The notes under the pieces are model-generated. The model did not search any database, was not told the DNA's origin, and saw only the letters and a program-made list of their open reading frames with translations. 64,000 nucleotides of DNA from the NCBI GenBank assembly GCA_027459505.1, contig DAIDIE010000031.1, positions 1 through 64,000 on the forward strand. The letters are read 5' to 3'. Numbering within the stretch: the first letter of the stretch is position 1; each line of letters starts with the position of its first letter. Below, piece by piece: positions 8,782 through 16,318 of this stretch. This stretch comes from Acidobacteriota bacterium. Lineage in GTDB: Bacteria > Acidobacteriota > Terriglobia > Terriglobales > SCQP01. The translations under genes were made by a program, and so were the position numbers.

Positions 8782-8810
8782 CGGCGGTGGGCTGTAGCTG
8801 GAAACCGCCG
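8782..8810. terminator. Possible bidirectional terminator between convergent genes
   Basis: A stem CGGCGGT (8782-8788) / ACCGCCG (8804-8810) with a 15-base loop sits between the convergent TPR gene and carD. There is no T-tract on either side, so it is only a weak candidate. Confidence 0.3.
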
Positions 8811-9341
8811 CTAGGCGTCCGTTTGGTCCGGTTCGGGAAGCACCAGCCCGGCCGCTGACAATGCCTTCTGCACCAGCTCCAGCGCCTCGCCAGCGCACAG
8901 GTTGTCCGCGCTGGCCAGTTCGCTGCAAAGCAGCGTTCCCGCCCGGTCCAGCATCTTCTTCTCGCGGAACGAAAGCGGCTTGTCTTTGCACACCGAAAGC
9001 AGGCATTTCAGCACTTGCGCCACCTCCGGCAGCGAGCCGGTGCGCATCTTCTCCGAGTTTTCCTTGTAGCGGATCTTCCAGTCCGGGGAGGGATGGCACT
9101 CCCCTTTGCGCAGGTATTCCAGCGTTTGCTGCAGCTCCTGGTGCTTGCCCACCGGGCGCACCCCTACCGTGCCCACGTTGTCAAAGGGAATCATGACACG
9201 CAGGTTGCTGGCTTCAATCTTTAACAGGTAGAACTGCTGGGCGCTGCCGTTGATGCTGCGGCTGGCGATCTGCTCAACAACTCCCACGCCATGGTTGGGA
9301 TAAATGACCTTGTCTCCCACCCGGAACAACGCTGTGTGCAT
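8811..9341 (-). CDS. carD: CarD/CdnL family transcription regulator
   Basis: A 176-residue protein with the CarD_CdnL_TRCF RNA-polymerase-interacting domain at residues 1-65 (FRVGDKVIYPNHGVGVVEQI, QFYLLKIE, MIPFDN) and an all-helical C-terminal half (LEYLRKGE, DWKIRYKENSEKM, LSFREKKMLDRA). CarD-type proteins bind the RNAP beta subunit and steady open promoter complexes, often controlling rRNA and stress genes. The start codon at 9341 matches family starts exactly. The gene has its own promoter (9374-9403) and is convergent with the TPR gene. Confidence in the family is high; regulon is unknown. Confidence 0.95.
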   Translation of the reverse strand: MHTALFRVGDKVIYPNHGVGVVEQIASRSINGSAQQFYLLKIEASNLRVMIPFDNVGTVGVRPVGKHQELQQTLEYLRKGECHPSPDWKIRYKENSEKMRTGSLPEVAQVLKCLLSVCKDKPLSFREKKMLDRAGTLLCSELASADNLCAGEALELVQKALSAAGLVLPEPDQTDA

Positions 9342-9373
9342 AGGAAGACCCCAGAGCGCTTAAAGTTGCTTTA

Positions 9374-9403
9374 ATTATCGCAGGGTGAGCAATTCGAATT
9401 CAA
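9374..9403 (-). promoter_or_regulatory. Putative sigma70-type promoter of carD
   Basis: On the minus strand, TTGAAT (9398-9403) and GATAAT (9374-9379) are separated by 18 bases, and the carD start lies about 32 bases further on. Both boxes match the housekeeping consensus at four or more of six positions. The -35 box overlaps an AATTCGAATT palindrome. Confidence 0.6.
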
Positions 9404-9560
9404 GGAAAAAACCCGCCTCCACGCCCCCGCCGTCTTTACTTGGCCCGGGGTCCCAAAGGTGCTTTTTCGCCTCCCGCGGCCGCAATTGCCGTGACCAGCT
9501 AAGGCCGAGCCGAAAGGCGCCAGCCACTGCGGCCCTGCCGCTGCCCGGTGGAGGAATTCC

Positions 9561-9590
9561 TTGGAACTCGCCCGTCCAGACTCGTATAAT
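9561..9590 (+). promoter_or_regulatory. Putative sigma70-type promoter upstream of greA
   Basis: TTGGAA (9561-9566) and a perfect TATAAT (9585-9590) with an 18-base spacer. Transcription would begin near 9597, about 300 bases before the greA start codon, giving a long leader. The TATAAT is among the best -10 boxes in the window. Confidence 0.65.
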
Positions 9591-9596
9591 GGTGTT

Positions 9597-9897
9597 TTAG
9601 CCCGCCAGCGCTACCTACTTGGCGGGCCGCATTGCTTTTGGGTTGTGACTGCTGCCACACTTGGGCCAATCTCACGACGGGCACTACGTACTTTGCCACC
9701 GCTGAGTCGCAGCTTTTTCTTAGAAGAAAAAGCTGCAGGCCTGCCGGTTTGCACATCGCCCGCACAGTGAGACCAGGCCTGGTGGCAACCATCTGGCCGG
9801 GAAAAGCTGCACAGTTCAGGTTTGGAAATACGCGTCGGCATTTTGGTGCGCCGGTCGAGTGAGACCGTTTCCATTTGCCGCACAAGGCTGGGTTGTT
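9597..9897 (+). ncRNA. Structured long leader of greA or a separate small RNA
   Basis: The 300 bases between the promoter and greA hold no supported gene but several strong foldings: an 8-bp stem GCCCGCCA/TGGCGGGC at 9600-9627, a 13-bp perfect inverted repeat at 9709-9736 (arm GCAGCTTTTTCTT), and two self-complementary decamers GCAGGCCTGC (9735-9744) and CCAGGCCTGG (9773-9782) that can pair with each other. The sequence AGTGAGACC occurs twice (near 9766 and 9858). None is followed by a T-run, so they are not ordinary terminators. I do not recognise a known riboswitch, 6S RNA or tmRNA here. Confidence 0.4.
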
Positions 9898-10395
9898 ATG
9901 CCTTTGAACATTAAAGACAAATTGGAAAAAGAGATCCAGCAGCTCGAGCATGAGCTCAACGTGGAGCTGCCGGCGGAGTTGAAGCGCGCGGTGGCGCTGG
10001 GCGACCTCAGCGAAAATGCCGAATATCACATGGCCAAGCAGCGCCAGGAGTTTGTCGGCGCCCGTCTGGCCCAGCTCAAGAAGCGTCTGGCCGATCTCAG
10101 CCTGGTCAACCTCAACAACATCCCCTCTGACCGAGTGAGTTATGGCTCGATCGTCCGCTTGCTCGATCTGGAAAAAGATCAGGAGATTGAGTACCGCCTG
10201 GTGACCAGTGAAGAGACTGACGTGGCGCGTGGGCTGATTTCCACCTCTTCGCCTATTGGCCGGGGCCTGATGGGCAAACAGGTTGGCGATACGGTGCGCA
10301 TCCAAACCCCCGGCGGCGCCAAAGAGTTCGAGGTGCGTAACCTGCTCACCATTCACGATCAGGATGAGGCCAATGGAGGGAGTCCGTCCGCTTAG
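9898..10395 (+). CDS. greA: Transcription elongation factor GreA
   Basis: A 165-residue GreA/GreB family protein. The N-terminal coiled coil (residues 5-75) carries the acidic tip DLSENAEYHMAKQRQEF that reaches into the RNAP secondary channel to stimulate cleavage of backtracked RNA. The C-terminal globular FKBP-like domain shows YGSIVRLLDLEKDQEIEYRL, SPIGRGLMGKQVGD and GGAKEFEV. ATG 9898 is chosen over an in-frame upstream start at 9859 because GreA proteins begin close to the coiled coil. The C-terminus ends a little beyond the usual end. It is preceded by a promoter and a long structured leader. Confidence 0.95.
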   Translation: MPLNIKDKLEKEIQQLEHELNVELPAELKRAVALGDLSENAEYHMAKQRQEFVGARLAQLKKRLADLSLVNLNNIPSDRVSYGSIVRLLDLEKDQEIEYRLVTSEETDVARGLISTSSPIGRGLMGKQVGDTVRIQTPGGAKEFEVRNLLTIHDQDEANGGSPSA

Positions 10396-10489
10396 ACGTC
10401 GTATCATGAATTAGCCGCCTCGGCGGCCGCGCGGACTTCATCGCCGCGGGATTCATGAAAGCGCTTCTGGGCTTCGGCCCGCATTACCC

Positions 10490-11173
10490 ATGACGCTCAC
10501 TGAAGGCATTGGACGCGCGTGCAAGCTGCTGCTGGACCGGATTGTCCGCTCGCTGGCGTTGGCGCGCATTCACCCCAATGTGCTCACCTTCATAGGGCTG
10601 CTCATCAATCTGGTTGCGGCCACCCTGTTCGGCTATGGACATTTCTTTGCCGCTGGCTGGGTCATCGTCGGCGCCGGCGTCTTCGACATGGTCGATGGCC
10701 GCGTCGCCCGTGAAACCAATACAGTCAGCGCCTTCGGCGGCTTTTTCGATTCCGTCATCGATCGCTACTCCGACCTCGCGCTGTTCTTCGGGCTGCTGGT
10801 CTACTACGCCCGCATCAACCGCTTTTTCTATGTGGTGTTGGTCGGCGTGGTGATGACCGGATCGGTGCTGGTGAGCTATGCGCGCGCTCGCGCGGAAAAC
10901 ATTATCCCTATCTGCAAGGTCGGCTTTTTGGAGCGCCCAGAGCGCATCGTGCTGGTGATCATTGGCGCCCTCTTCAATCGCATGGCGGCGGTCTTGTGGG
11001 TGATTGCGGTGCTCAGCAATATCACCATCATTCACCGCATCCTGTACACCTACCAGGAAACCAAGCGGCTGGAAGGCCGCCTGCCGGGCGCAAGCCTTGC
11101 CCCGCCCGCCACCGCCTCGTCCGCACCCGCCTTACCCGCTTCCACCGAGCCCGGTGTCGCGCTGAAGGGCTGA
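10490..11173 (+). CDS. CDP-alcohol phosphatidyltransferase family protein
   Basis: A 227-residue integral membrane protein with the complete family motif D-x2-D-G-x2-A-R-x8-9-G-x3-D-x3-D, read here as DMVDGRVARE then FGGFFDSVID (starting near residue 66). About five or six membrane helices are visible (LTFIGLLINLVAATLFGY, GWVIVGAGVF, LALFFGLLVYYA, FFYVVLVGVVMTGSVLV, IVLVIIGALF, AVLWVIAVLSNI). The family moves a phosphoalcohol such as glycerol phosphate or inositol phosphate onto CDP-diacylglycerol. The PNVLTFIGLLINL segment resembles inositol-phosphate-type enzymes, but the acceptor cannot be fixed. A Pro/Ala-rich tail of 30 residues follows. It stands alone, with an Smr gene 77 bases downstream. 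Confidence 0.88.
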   Translation: MTLTEGIGRACKLLLDRIVRSLALARIHPNVLTFIGLLINLVAATLFGYGHFFAAGWVIVGAGVFDMVDGRVARETNTVSAFGGFFDSVIDRYSDLALFFGLLVYYARINRFFYVVLVGVVMTGSVLVSYARARAENIIPICKVGFLERPERIVLVIIGALFNRMAAVLWVIAVLSNITIIHRILYTYQETKRLEGRLPGASLAPPATASSAPALPASTEPGVALKG

Positions 11174-11250
11174 TCCCGAGCGACGCCCAACCTGATTTTC
11201 TGGCGACTTCGCCGTATACTCGGCACTGAACCACGGCCGAGTCTGCGCCT

Positions 11251-11514
11251 ATGCCAGCGCCGTTCCTTGAACTCGATCTGCACGGCTCACTTCCGGAGGC
11301 GCAACCCATTGCTGTTCGGATACGCGAGGCGGGGCGCGCCGCTCAGCGCTCGCATCGCGGTTTGCGTATCATCCACGGCCGTGGCGCGGGCGTGCTGGCA
11401 CGCATTGTGCAGAACATTCTCGAGGAGCGCGGTGTCGAATTCACCGCGGGAGTGGTGAATCCAGGCGAGACCCGCATTGACTCCCACACCGTTCAACGGC
11501 ACAACTGGGGCTGA
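11251..11514 (+). CDS. Small Smr-domain protein
   Basis: An 87-residue protein consisting only of an Smr domain, the nuclease-like domain found at the C-terminus of MutS2. The start LELDLHG contains the family's LDxHG motif, and GLRIIHGRGAGVLARIV holds the H-G-[KR]-G motif. The usual end (GGxGxT) is replaced by NPGETRIDSHTV, so it is somewhat divergent. Stand-alone Smr proteins have nicking or RNA-cleaving activity in some bacteria; the role here is not known. A TATACT box at about 11213 lies upstream. Confidence 0.8.
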   Translation: MPAPFLELDLHGSLPEAQPIAVRIREAGRAAQRSHRGLRIIHGRGAGVLARIVQNILEERGVEFTAGVVNPGETRIDSHTVQRHNWG

Positions 11515-11542
11515 GACCGGCTCCGCCACGCCCCACCAGCCT

Positions 11543-12157
11543 TCAAGAGGCGGTGAGTCGTGATGGCGTGCCACGGCCTTTTAAGCTGCGCCATGCCCGG
11601 CGCAGGCCCCGCACAATTGTCCGTAGCAACAGCACCAGGACAGTCACTAACCCCAGTGTCACAACTCCGGTGACCAGCGGATGGTGCATGGCCAGCCAGC
11701 TCAGACCAATAGCGGTGGCATCTTCTCCGGCGCTCAACACCGCGTTTGAGACTGGCTCCGGCGAAGCGGTGACTGTGGTTCGCAGCGCCAGTTTGCTGGA
11801 GTGCGCCACCAGTGCGACCAGCGAGCCCAGCCCAACCGCGAGCAGGCGAATTTCCAGGGGCTGATGGGCGGTGGCGTTGTAGGCCAGTAGCGCCGCTACC
11901 GGCAGCCGCACGAACGTATGCAGTCCATTCCAGACCAGATCAAAGCCGGGAATCTTGTCCGCCACAAACTCCAGACCATAGAGGATCGCGCTGATAACGA
12001 TGACCTCGCCGTGTGTGAGGAAGCTGAGATGGCCCGGCAGAGCGAGATGCCCATAACGGCCCAGTAAGTCCAGCATCGCCACCGTGGCATACACATTGAG
12101 GCCGGCGGCAAAACAGGTACCAAGCAGCAAACCGAAGAGTTGTGGGCCGTGGAACAT
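11543..12157 (-). CDS. DUF4126 membrane protein
   Basis: A 204-residue hydrophobic protein matching the DUF4126 family in its GLNVYATVAMLDLLGRYG and YGLEFVADKIPGFDLVWNGL segments, followed by membrane stretches and SLVALVAHSSKLALRTTVTA and SPEPVSNAVLSAGEDA. About five membrane helices are predicted by eye. The family is widespread in Acidobacteriota and other soil bacteria and has no assigned function. It is convergent with the Smr gene (28-base gap) and lies downstream of folP, separated by a copy of the dispersed repeat. Confidence 0.8.
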   Translation of the reverse strand: MFHGPQLFGLLLGTCFAAGLNVYATVAMLDLLGRYGHLALPGHLSFLTHGEVIVISAILYGLEFVADKIPGFDLVWNGLHTFVRLPVAALLAYNATAHQPLEIRLLAVGLGSLVALVAHSSKLALRTTVTASPEPVSNAVLSAGEDATAIGLSWLAMHHPLVTGVVTLGLVTVLVLLLRTIVRGLRRAWRSLKGRGTPSRLTAS

Positions 12158-12210
12158 GGCACTAGGTCTGATGCGGGGCCGCCCCCGCCCGGGACGTTTT
12201 CTGTTCCCAA

Positions 12211-12372
12211 CGAGCCAGGGCCGAGTCGAACTGCTTTCGAGTTCGAAATCGCAGGCCGAAGTGCTGGGTTGCCTACCAGGTCCCGCCCCGCTGGCGACTA
12301 GTAAAGCGCGGCCACCATCCGTGAGCTTCGGCCGGACACCGAAGCGGGTGAAATAAAAGCGGCCGTGCCGCC
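12211..12372 (+). repeat. Dispersed intergenic repeat, copy 1
   Basis: About 160 bp lying directly against the folP stop codon. It starts CGAGCCAGGGCCGAGTCGAA and ends AAAAGCGGCCGTGCCGCC. Internal foldings: TCGAACT...AGTTCGA, GGCCGAAG pairing with CTTCGGCC 70 bases later, and a 7-bp stem GCTTCGG/CCGAAGC with a short loop (CCGGACA). Other copies: 18941-19117, 34515-34729, 35468-35585, 43318-43486. Confidence 0.85.
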
Positions 12373-13311
12373 TTAGCCCTTCGCGTTGGCCAGTGCCGCT
12401 TCCGCGACCGCCGCCGCCGCGCGGCCCGCCTCCACGTCATGCACGCGGATCAAGCGCGCACCATGCATGATGCAAACCGTATTAGCGGCCACGGTGCCGT
12501 ATAGGCGCTCTTCGGCTGGGAGGTCGCCCAGCAGGTGCCCGATAAAACGCTTGCGCGACAAGCCCGCCAGCAGTGGCCGTCCAAAATGCTGCCAACTTTT
12601 GAATCCGGTTAGTAGCGGCAGGTTTTCGTTGAGGTTTTTGCCAAACCCAAAGCCGGGATCGAGCACCATCTGCGCAGGCCGTACACCCGCCGCCGCGGCG
12701 CGGACGAAAATCGCTTCAAAACCCGCCGTCACGGTGGCCACCGGGTCGGCCAACGGCGGAAGCTGATGCATGGTGGCGAAGTCGCCCCGGTGATGCATAG
12801 CGATCAGCCCGCAGCCAGTGCGCGCCACCAGCGCCGCCATTGCCGGCTCACTTAAGCCGGTAACGTCGTTAATAATATCCGCGCCCGCGCGCAGCGCCAG
12901 TTCGGCAGTGCCGGCATGACGCGTATCCACGGAAAGAATTGACTTGGGAAAACGCTCGCGAATAGCGCGCAATGCGGGCAGCAGCCGCTGCTGCTCTTCC
13001 GCTGGACTGAGCGGGCTCGCCCCCGGCCGTGTGGATTCGGCGCCGAGGTCGAGCACTTCCGCCCCCTGGTGCAGCGCCGTGTCGGCCGCTGCGATCGCGT
13101 TGGCGACCGTTTCAGACTCCTGCAGCGACGCGCCCAGCCGGCTGTCCACATAAAACGAGTCGGGCGTAAGGTTGAGAATGGCGCATACCCAGGTGCGCGC
13201 GCCGATTTCCACGTGGCGTCCGCGCGCCAATTGCCAACTCATCCCTGGCCGCGCAGTTGCCCCATGCGCCGCCAGCTCCTCAGAAGCGGTCATGGTGCTA
13301 TTGTCAGGCAT
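12373..13311 (-). CDS. folP: Dihydropteroate synthase
   Basis: A 312-residue TIM-barrel enzyme joining p-aminobenzoate to the pterin pyrophosphate in folate synthesis. Signature segments: CAILNLTPDSFYVDSRLG (pterin site and Mg-binding Asn), LDLGAESTRPGASPLS, SVDTRHAGTAE, IINDVTGL, VLDPGFGFGKNLNENLPLL and LLAGLSRKRFIGHLLG. The first 35 residues vary among homologues; a second ATG at 13293 is equally possible as a start. It diverges from the exported protein gene at 13458, so promoters for both must lie in the 146 bases between them. Confidence 0.95.
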   Translation of the reverse strand: MPDNSTMTASEELAAHGATARPGMSWQLARGRHVEIGARTWVCAILNLTPDSFYVDSRLGASLQESETVANAIAAADTALHQGAEVLDLGAESTRPGASPLSPAEEQQRLLPALRAIRERFPKSILSVDTRHAGTAELALRAGADIINDVTGLSEPAMAALVARTGCGLIAMHHRGDFATMHQLPPLADPVATVTAGFEAIFVRAAAAGVRPAQMVLDPGFGFGKNLNENLPLLTGFKSWQHFGRPLLAGLSRKRFIGHLLGDLPAEERLYGTVAANTVCIMHGARLIRVHDVEAGRAAAAVAEAALANAKG

Positions 13312-13457
13312 TTTTCGCGTCCCAGGTTCTGCGAAGCGTCATGCCCGCCGCCTTCCCTGAGCCCTGTCTCCGCGTGTGGTAACCCTTCGGCGCATGGGCG
13401 CGTCCGAAGTGTAAAGAGCGGTTTGTGGCGGTGGATCCGGTCCACTCGGGGGGTTCT

Positions 13458-15023
13458 ATGGCACGGCAACGATTTGCGGCAAAAGGCCTGCTGGTATCGG
13501 CAGCATTGGCGCTGTCTCCACTGCTTCCGGTGGCGGCATTCCTGAGCACTCCGACCGCAGCCGGCGCCCAAAGCCAGCCCGCGCTTGATCCTGCTTATGT
13601 GAACGGCTACCGCTCCGGCTACGACGCGGGAAATAGCGATGTGCGGAACGGCTACAGCCCCAACCCACACAAATTTCGCGCCTATCAGCTCGCCAGCATC
13701 GGTTACACCGGGCATGGCAGCCGCACGGAATATGAGAGCGCTTTCCGCGGCGGCTTCGAAGATGGCTATAACGACGCTTACAACCATCGTCCTTCGGCAT
13801 TGAATCGCAACGCGGTCAGAGCCACGGCACAGCCGAGCTACCCGCCAGCCTCTGCTGCCCCGCCACAGAACACGCCAGCTCCGAACTATTCAGCGTCAAC
13901 CTATCCAGCGCAGGGTAACGCAGCGCAGGGCAACACAGCGCAGGGCAACGCAGCGCAGGGGAGCGCCGCGCCAAGCTATCCCCAGCCACAGACCCAGTAC
14001 CCCCCGCAAAACGGGCCCGCGCAGAACCAGCCAGCACCCTCCTGGAGCGGACCCGCGGCCAGCCCACAGGTATTGCAACGCGCCCGCGCCAACGGGTACC
14101 GGGAAGGCTACAATGCCGGCCAGTTCGACGCTGACCGCAATGGCCCCGCGAACTACGGCGGCAGCCGCGAATATCAGCTCGCTTCGGCTGGATACGACCA
14201 AAGCATGGGCAATTTCCAGCAGTACCAGCAGAGCTTCCAGAATGGCTTCCGCCTGGGCTACAGCGACGGCTACAACCGCCATCTGTACAACTCCCAGATC
14301 GGCCTGCGCGACGCCGCTGTTGCAGCCGCGCCGGCTCAGACCAGCCAGCCGTATGGGCCTCCGAATTCCTCGCCTGGTCCAACCTACCCCACGTCCGCCC
14401 AAAGCAATCAATTGCCAACCAACCCGGAGGTGCAACGGGCCCGGCCCAGCGGCAACTATGCCAACGGCACACTCCTGGAGGAGGGCACCGAAATCCAGGC
14501 GCAGCTCGACAATGAGATCAGCACGAAAACCGCTCGCGCCGGTGATCCTTTCACCGCCACCGTGACCGTCCCGGTCTGGGTGGGCTCAGTGGACGCGATT
14601 CCCGCCGGTAGCAAGATCAGCGGCGTCGTCGAGCAAGTGCAGCGTCCCGGCCGCATCCGCGGCACCGCGCAGCTCTCACTGCGCTACAACAACGTGCAGA
14701 TTCCCGGAGCGCAGAGCTACCGCCTGGTGGCCACCACCGCGCGCATTGGTAGCAGCAACAACACCCAAACCAATGGCGACGAGGGTACGGTGAAGGAGAA
14801 GGGCAACACCGGCGGTGACGTGCGCCATGTCGGCGAAGCGGGCGGCGTGGGCGCCATCATTGGCGCAATTGCCGGCGGCACGCGTGGCGCCATCCTGGGA
14901 GGTGCTGTCGGCGCGGGCGTTGGCACTGCGGGCGTGCTTATGACGCGCGGCAAAGACATCGACCTCAAGCCAGGCCAGCCCATCACTCTCCGTCTCGACC
15001 GCCCGATGGAACTGCGTCCTTAG
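13458..15023 (+). CDS. Exported repeat protein with C-terminal glycine-zipper domain
   Basis: A 521-residue protein with a signal peptide (LLVSAALALSPLLPVAAF). Two related modules of about 75 residues follow: near 45-115 (AYVNGYRSGYDAGNSD, then FRGGFEDGYNDAYNHR) and near 210-285 (RANGYREGYNAGQFDADRNG, then FQNGFRLGYSDGYNRHLYNS). Both are rich in G-Y-x2-G-Y. Between them is a Pro/Gln/Ala linker with four AQGNA pentapeptides. Residues 340-440 form a beta-rich region (GTEIQAQLDNEISTKTARAG) and 460-500 a glycine zipper (GAIIGAIAGGTRGAILGGAV) likely to insert in a membrane. Not a family I can name; surface or periplasmic location is inferred. ATG 13458 is preceded by a G-rich ribosome site. Confidence 0.7.
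   Translation: MARQRFAAKGLLVSAALALSPLLPVAAFLSTPTAAGAQSQPALDPAYVNGYRSGYDAGNSDVRNGYSPNPHKFRAYQLASIGYTGHGSRTEYESAFRGGFEDGYNDAYNHRPSALNRNAVRATAQPSYPPASAAPPQNTPAPNYSASTYPAQGNAAQGNTAQGNAAQGSAAPSYPQPQTQYPPQNGPAQNQPAPSWSGPAASPQVLQRARANGYREGYNAGQFDADRNGPANYGGSREYQLASAGYDQSMGNFQQYQQSFQNGFRLGYSDGYNRHLYNSQIGLRDAAVAAAPAQTSQPYGPPNSSPGPTYPTSAQSNQLPTNPEVQRARPSGNYANGTLLEEGTEIQAQLDNEISTKTARAGDPFTATVTVPVWVGSVDAIPAGSKISGVVEQVQRPGRIRGTAQLSLRYNNVQIPGAQSYRLVATTARIGSSNNTQTNGDEGTVKEKGNTGGDVRHVGEAGGVGAIIGAIAGGTRGAILGGAVGAGVGTAGVLMTRGKDIDLKPGQPITLRLDRPMELRP
13906..13965 (+). repeat. 15-bp x 4 tandem repeat inside the exported protein gene
   Basis: Units at 13906, 13921, 13936 and 13951 read CAGCGCAGGGCAACG with small changes and encode the pentapeptides of the AQGNA linker. 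Being a multiple of three, changes in copy number would keep the frame. Confidence 0.85.
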
Positions 15024-15039
15024 CGCGCAGCAGCGCAAA

Positions 15040-15093
15040 TTTGCGCCCACAAACCACTTTGCGCCCACAAACCACTTCGCGCCCACAAACCAC
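15040..15093 (+). repeat. 18-bp x 3 tandem repeat
   Basis: Three consecutive units TTTGCGCCCACAAACCAC at 15040, 15058 and 15076; the third differs by one base (TTC for TTT). The array begins 17 bases after the stop of the exported protein gene. There are no spacers, so it is not a CRISPR. Confidence 0.85.
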
Positions 15094-15176
15094 AGCAATG
15101 TACGTCTGCCACGAGACCGCCTTCAACACTTCCGCCAAGGCCAGCCACGGCGCCCAAAGGACCACCCCTCCCTACA

Positions 15177-15204
15177 GACAACTGACAACCGGCAACTGAC
15201 AACT
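15177..15204 (+). repeat. Heptad repeat array, copy 2 (GACAACT)
   Basis: Four back-to-back heptads: GACAACT, GACAACC, GGCAACT, GACAACT. They lie 34-61 bases before the agmatine deiminase start, and the last supplies the CTGACA that could act as a -35 box for TAAACT at 15221. Confidence 0.65.
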
Positions 15205-15237
15205 CTTCCACCGCCGCCTGTAAACTGTCTACTATCC

Positions 15238-16296
15238 ATGAGCACCATCGACCTCAGCCGCCCTCCCGCTGCCCAGGGTTTCCGTATGCCCGCCGAGTGG
15301 GAGCCCCACCGTGCCACCTGGCTCAGTTGGCCTCATAAGGAAGCAAGCTGGCCCGGCATCCTCGACCACATACCTCCCATCTTCGTCCGCATGGTCGAGG
15401 AACTGGTGCGGGGCGAGGAAGTGCACATCAACGTGCTCGACACCGAAATGGAGCGGGAAGTGCGCGCCCGCCTGCAGCACGCCGGAGTACCCGAGGCCCG
15501 CGTGCACCTGCATTGCATTCCCAATAACGACGCCTGGATTCGCGACCACGGCCCCGCGTTCCTTGTCCGCGAGATCGATGGACGCCGTGAGCAGGTGATC
15601 GTGGATTGGGGCTACAACGCCTGGGGCGGCAAGTACCCCCCCTTTGATCTGGATGACCGCGTGCCCACTCTGATTGGGGAGAAGTTCAACATTCCCGTCT
15701 TCCATCCCGGGATCGTTATGGAAGGCGGCTCGATTGACGTGAACGGGCAGGGAACGCTGTTGACCTCCGAGGCCTGCCTGCTCAACGAAAACCGCAATCC
15801 GCATCTCAGCCGCGAACAAATTGAGCTGTATCTGCGCGACTACTATGGGGTGCGCCACATCCTCTGGCTCGGTGATGGCATCGCCGGCGACGATACCGAC
15901 GGCCACATTGACGACATCACGCGCTTCATCGGTCCCAATACAGTGGTGACGGTCATCGAGGACCGCGCCAGCGATGAAAACTTCGAGCCGTTGCGCGAGA
16001 ATCTGATGCGGCTGCAGAAGATGTCGGATGAAGAGGGGCGCGGCTTGCGTATTTACCAGCTCCCCATGCCCAACCCGGTAGAGTTCGAGGGTCAACGTCT
16101 GCCGGCCAGTTACGCCAACTTCTACATCGGCAATGAGGTCGTGCTTATGCCGGCCTATGGCTGCCGCGCGGATGAAACGGCCCAGTCGATCCTGCAGGTC
16201 CTGTTTCCCGGGCGGCGCGTCGCCGCTATCGATTGCCGCGAATTGGTCTGGGGACTGGGCGCCTTCCACTGCCTAACTCAGCAATGGCCGCTGTAG
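15238..16296 (+). CDS. aguA: Agmatine deiminase
   Basis: A 352-residue enzyme of the agmatine deiminase / peptidyl-arginine deiminase (PAD_porph) family, which converts agmatine to N-carbamoylputrescine and ammonia. The active-site pieces are present: MPAEWEPHRATWLSWP near the start, NNDAWIRDHGP near residue 100, GDDTDGHIDD near 220, and the catalytic Cys345 in GAFHCLTQQ at the C-terminus. A carbamoylputrescine amidase gene, its usual partner in polyamine synthesis, is not next to it here. It ends 22 bases before the convergent BtuF-like gene. Confidence 0.93.
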   Translation: MSTIDLSRPPAAQGFRMPAEWEPHRATWLSWPHKEASWPGILDHIPPIFVRMVEELVRGEEVHINVLDTEMEREVRARLQHAGVPEARVHLHCIPNNDAWIRDHGPAFLVREIDGRREQVIVDWGYNAWGGKYPPFDLDDRVPTLIGEKFNIPVFHPGIVMEGGSIDVNGQGTLLTSEACLLNENRNPHLSREQIELYLRDYYGVRHILWLGDGIAGDDTDGHIDDITRFIGPNTVVTVIEDRASDENFEPLRENLMRLQKMSDEEGRGLRIYQLPMPNPVEFEGQRLPASYANFYIGNEVVLMPAYGCRADETAQSILQVLFPGRRVAAIDCRELVWGLGAFHCLTQQWPL

Positions 16297-16318
16297 GCTG
16301 CGCTGCTCGGCCGCGCGC

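Noticed and set aside
15040-15093. Possible CRISPR remnant (three direct repeats)
   Set aside because: The 18-bp units touch each other with no spacers, and no cas genes are present in the window.
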